Shown here: in pieces, positions 63,050 through 64,000 of the stretch
Layout: each line of letters opens with the position of its first letter
Position numbering within the stretch: the first letter of the stretch is position 1
Assembly (NCBI GenBank): GCA_030407315.1
Contig: JALQPE010001740.1
Location: 289,487-353,486, forward strand
DNA length: 64,000 nucleotides
Direction of reading: 5' to 3'
Source: Asparagopsis taxiformis
Taxonomy: Eukaryota; Rhodophyta; Florideophyceae; Bonnemaisoniales; Bonnemaisoniaceae
Position numbers and translations under genes: made by a program
Notes under the pieces: model-generated
What the model was told of the DNA's origin: nothing
Databases searched by the model: none
What the model saw: the letters and a program-made list of their open reading frames with translations, nothing else

Positions 63050-64000
63050 GGAACACCCTGATTTGAGTTAAAATTTGGGCTATTCTCAAAAACATGCACA
63101 TGTGAACATGTTTTTTGAGATGGGGGTGTGCCGTACGGCACAATCGACCCGCCCAAATCGTTGATTTTTGCAAGATTTTTGTGCCCGAAATTTTAGAATT
63201 TTCTGGGCTGGCCAGCAGTGCATCTGAGATGGACATCCACCGGACGTCATTTCAGGTTTGTCGTGTGCTGCCTACATCCACGCATTGCAGCAACTAAGCA
63301 GGCGGGTTCACTACTAATATAAAGTGCACGGAATATGAGTAACGTGAGGGTGAGTAGTGTTTCTGTTGAGGGAGTAAAGGCGGGACCATGATGAAACACG
63401 GAGAAGATTTCTCCCTAGCATAACTTAGGCTTGAAGCGCAATCGGCCCATCTTCCGGCGCCATTTAGCCTCACAGTTAGTGCTTACAGAAGCCAGTGATG
63501 ACCCCGCTCGGGGCGGCGGGCCGGTTCCTGGGCCGTTGTGGCCAAATTAGACACCCTGATTTGAATTAAAATTTGGGCTATTCTCAAAAACATGCACATG
63601 TGAACATGTTTTTGAAATGGGGGTGTGCCGTACGGCACAACGACCCGCTGAAATCGTTGATTTTTTTACAATTTTTTTGTGCCCGAAATTTTAGAATTTC
63701 CGGGCTGGCCAGCAGTGCAATCGAGCTGGACATCCACCGGACGTGCATTTCAGTTGGTCGTGAGAGAGTGGGGTGGGACCATGATGGACAAGGACCAAGA
63801 CCTGTCCCTGGCGTATTGAGCCTGAAAATTGACCCTTTGTCAGACGCCATTTAGCCTTACAGTTAGTGCTTACAGAACCAGTGACAACCCCACTCGGGGC
63901 GGCGGTCGGTTCCTGGGGCCGTTGTGGCCAAATTAGACACCCTGATTTGAATTAAATTTGGGCTATTCTCAAAAAATGCACATGTGAACATGTTTTGAGA
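63050..64000 (+). repeat. Palindrome-rich satellite, right array (continues past window)
   Basis: Same unit and orientation as the left array; landmark ACACCCTGATTTGA or a close variant at 63053, 63551 and 63937, so again one long (498 bp) and one short (386 bp) spacing. It starts in mid-unit at 63050 and is cut by the window edge. Confidence 0.9.

Noticed and set aside
57125..64000. CRISPR-like array
   Set aside because: Units are hundreds of bases long with no short repeat/unique spacer pattern; the genome is eukaryotic.

Overview
This window is nuclear DNA of a eukaryote. Host genes have long single exons, are packed divergently or convergently with short gaps, and alternate with LTR-retrotransposon blocks. 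Intron-poor genes set in nested Ty3/gypsy and Ty1/copia elements fit a compact multicellular red alga of the Chondrus type. That placement is inference from style, not from a diagnostic gene.

1-7,000 is a gene island: prolyl oligopeptidase (minus, C-terminus cut by the window edge), an AT-hook protein (plus), tyrosyl-DNA phosphodiesterase TDP1 (minus, one frameshift) and a CYTH/thiamine-triphosphatase-like protein (plus, two compensating frameshifts). A foldback DNA element with roughly 316-bp terminal inverted repeats follows (7127-8087), then 2.6 kb with no gene I can support.

10,690-35,170 is a nested retrotransposon block: a decayed copia gag; a possible LTR and an Ala/Pro-rich ORF; gypsy-1 (14472-19735), cut inside RNase H; gypsy-2 (19736-33197), a CpG-rich, 13.5-kb chromodomain element with two nearly identical 790-bp LTRs; and a reversed, truncated copia. 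Gypsy-2 carries about 3 kb of long open reading frames on the strand opposite gag-pol, next to its 3' LTR. Gypsy-1 carries two abutting perfect 24-bp palindromes that look like a break-repair scar.

35,800-49,900 holds three paralogous minus-strand genes for secreted cysteine-rich proteins. One has 61 consecutive prolines. The middle one is split by an intact gypsy element (gypsy-3, 39617-44854) with a clean target-site duplication. A short plus-strand gene remnant lies at 49,381-49,878.

49,966-55,356 is an intact copia element with 108-bp LTRs, a 5-bp target duplication and a primer-binding site matching the 5' half of initiator tRNA-Met.

55,357-64,000 holds a pyrimidine-rich spacer, then arrays of a palindrome-rich satellite (57.1-58.55 kb and 63.05-64.0 kb) on both sides of a 4-kb, heavily frameshifted minus-strand gene. 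That gene joins a ParB-like (DGLHR) domain to a 2-oxoglutarate/Fe(II) dioxygenase-like domain. The gypsy-2 antisense ORFs and this ParB-dioxygenase gene are the best candidates for something undescribed.
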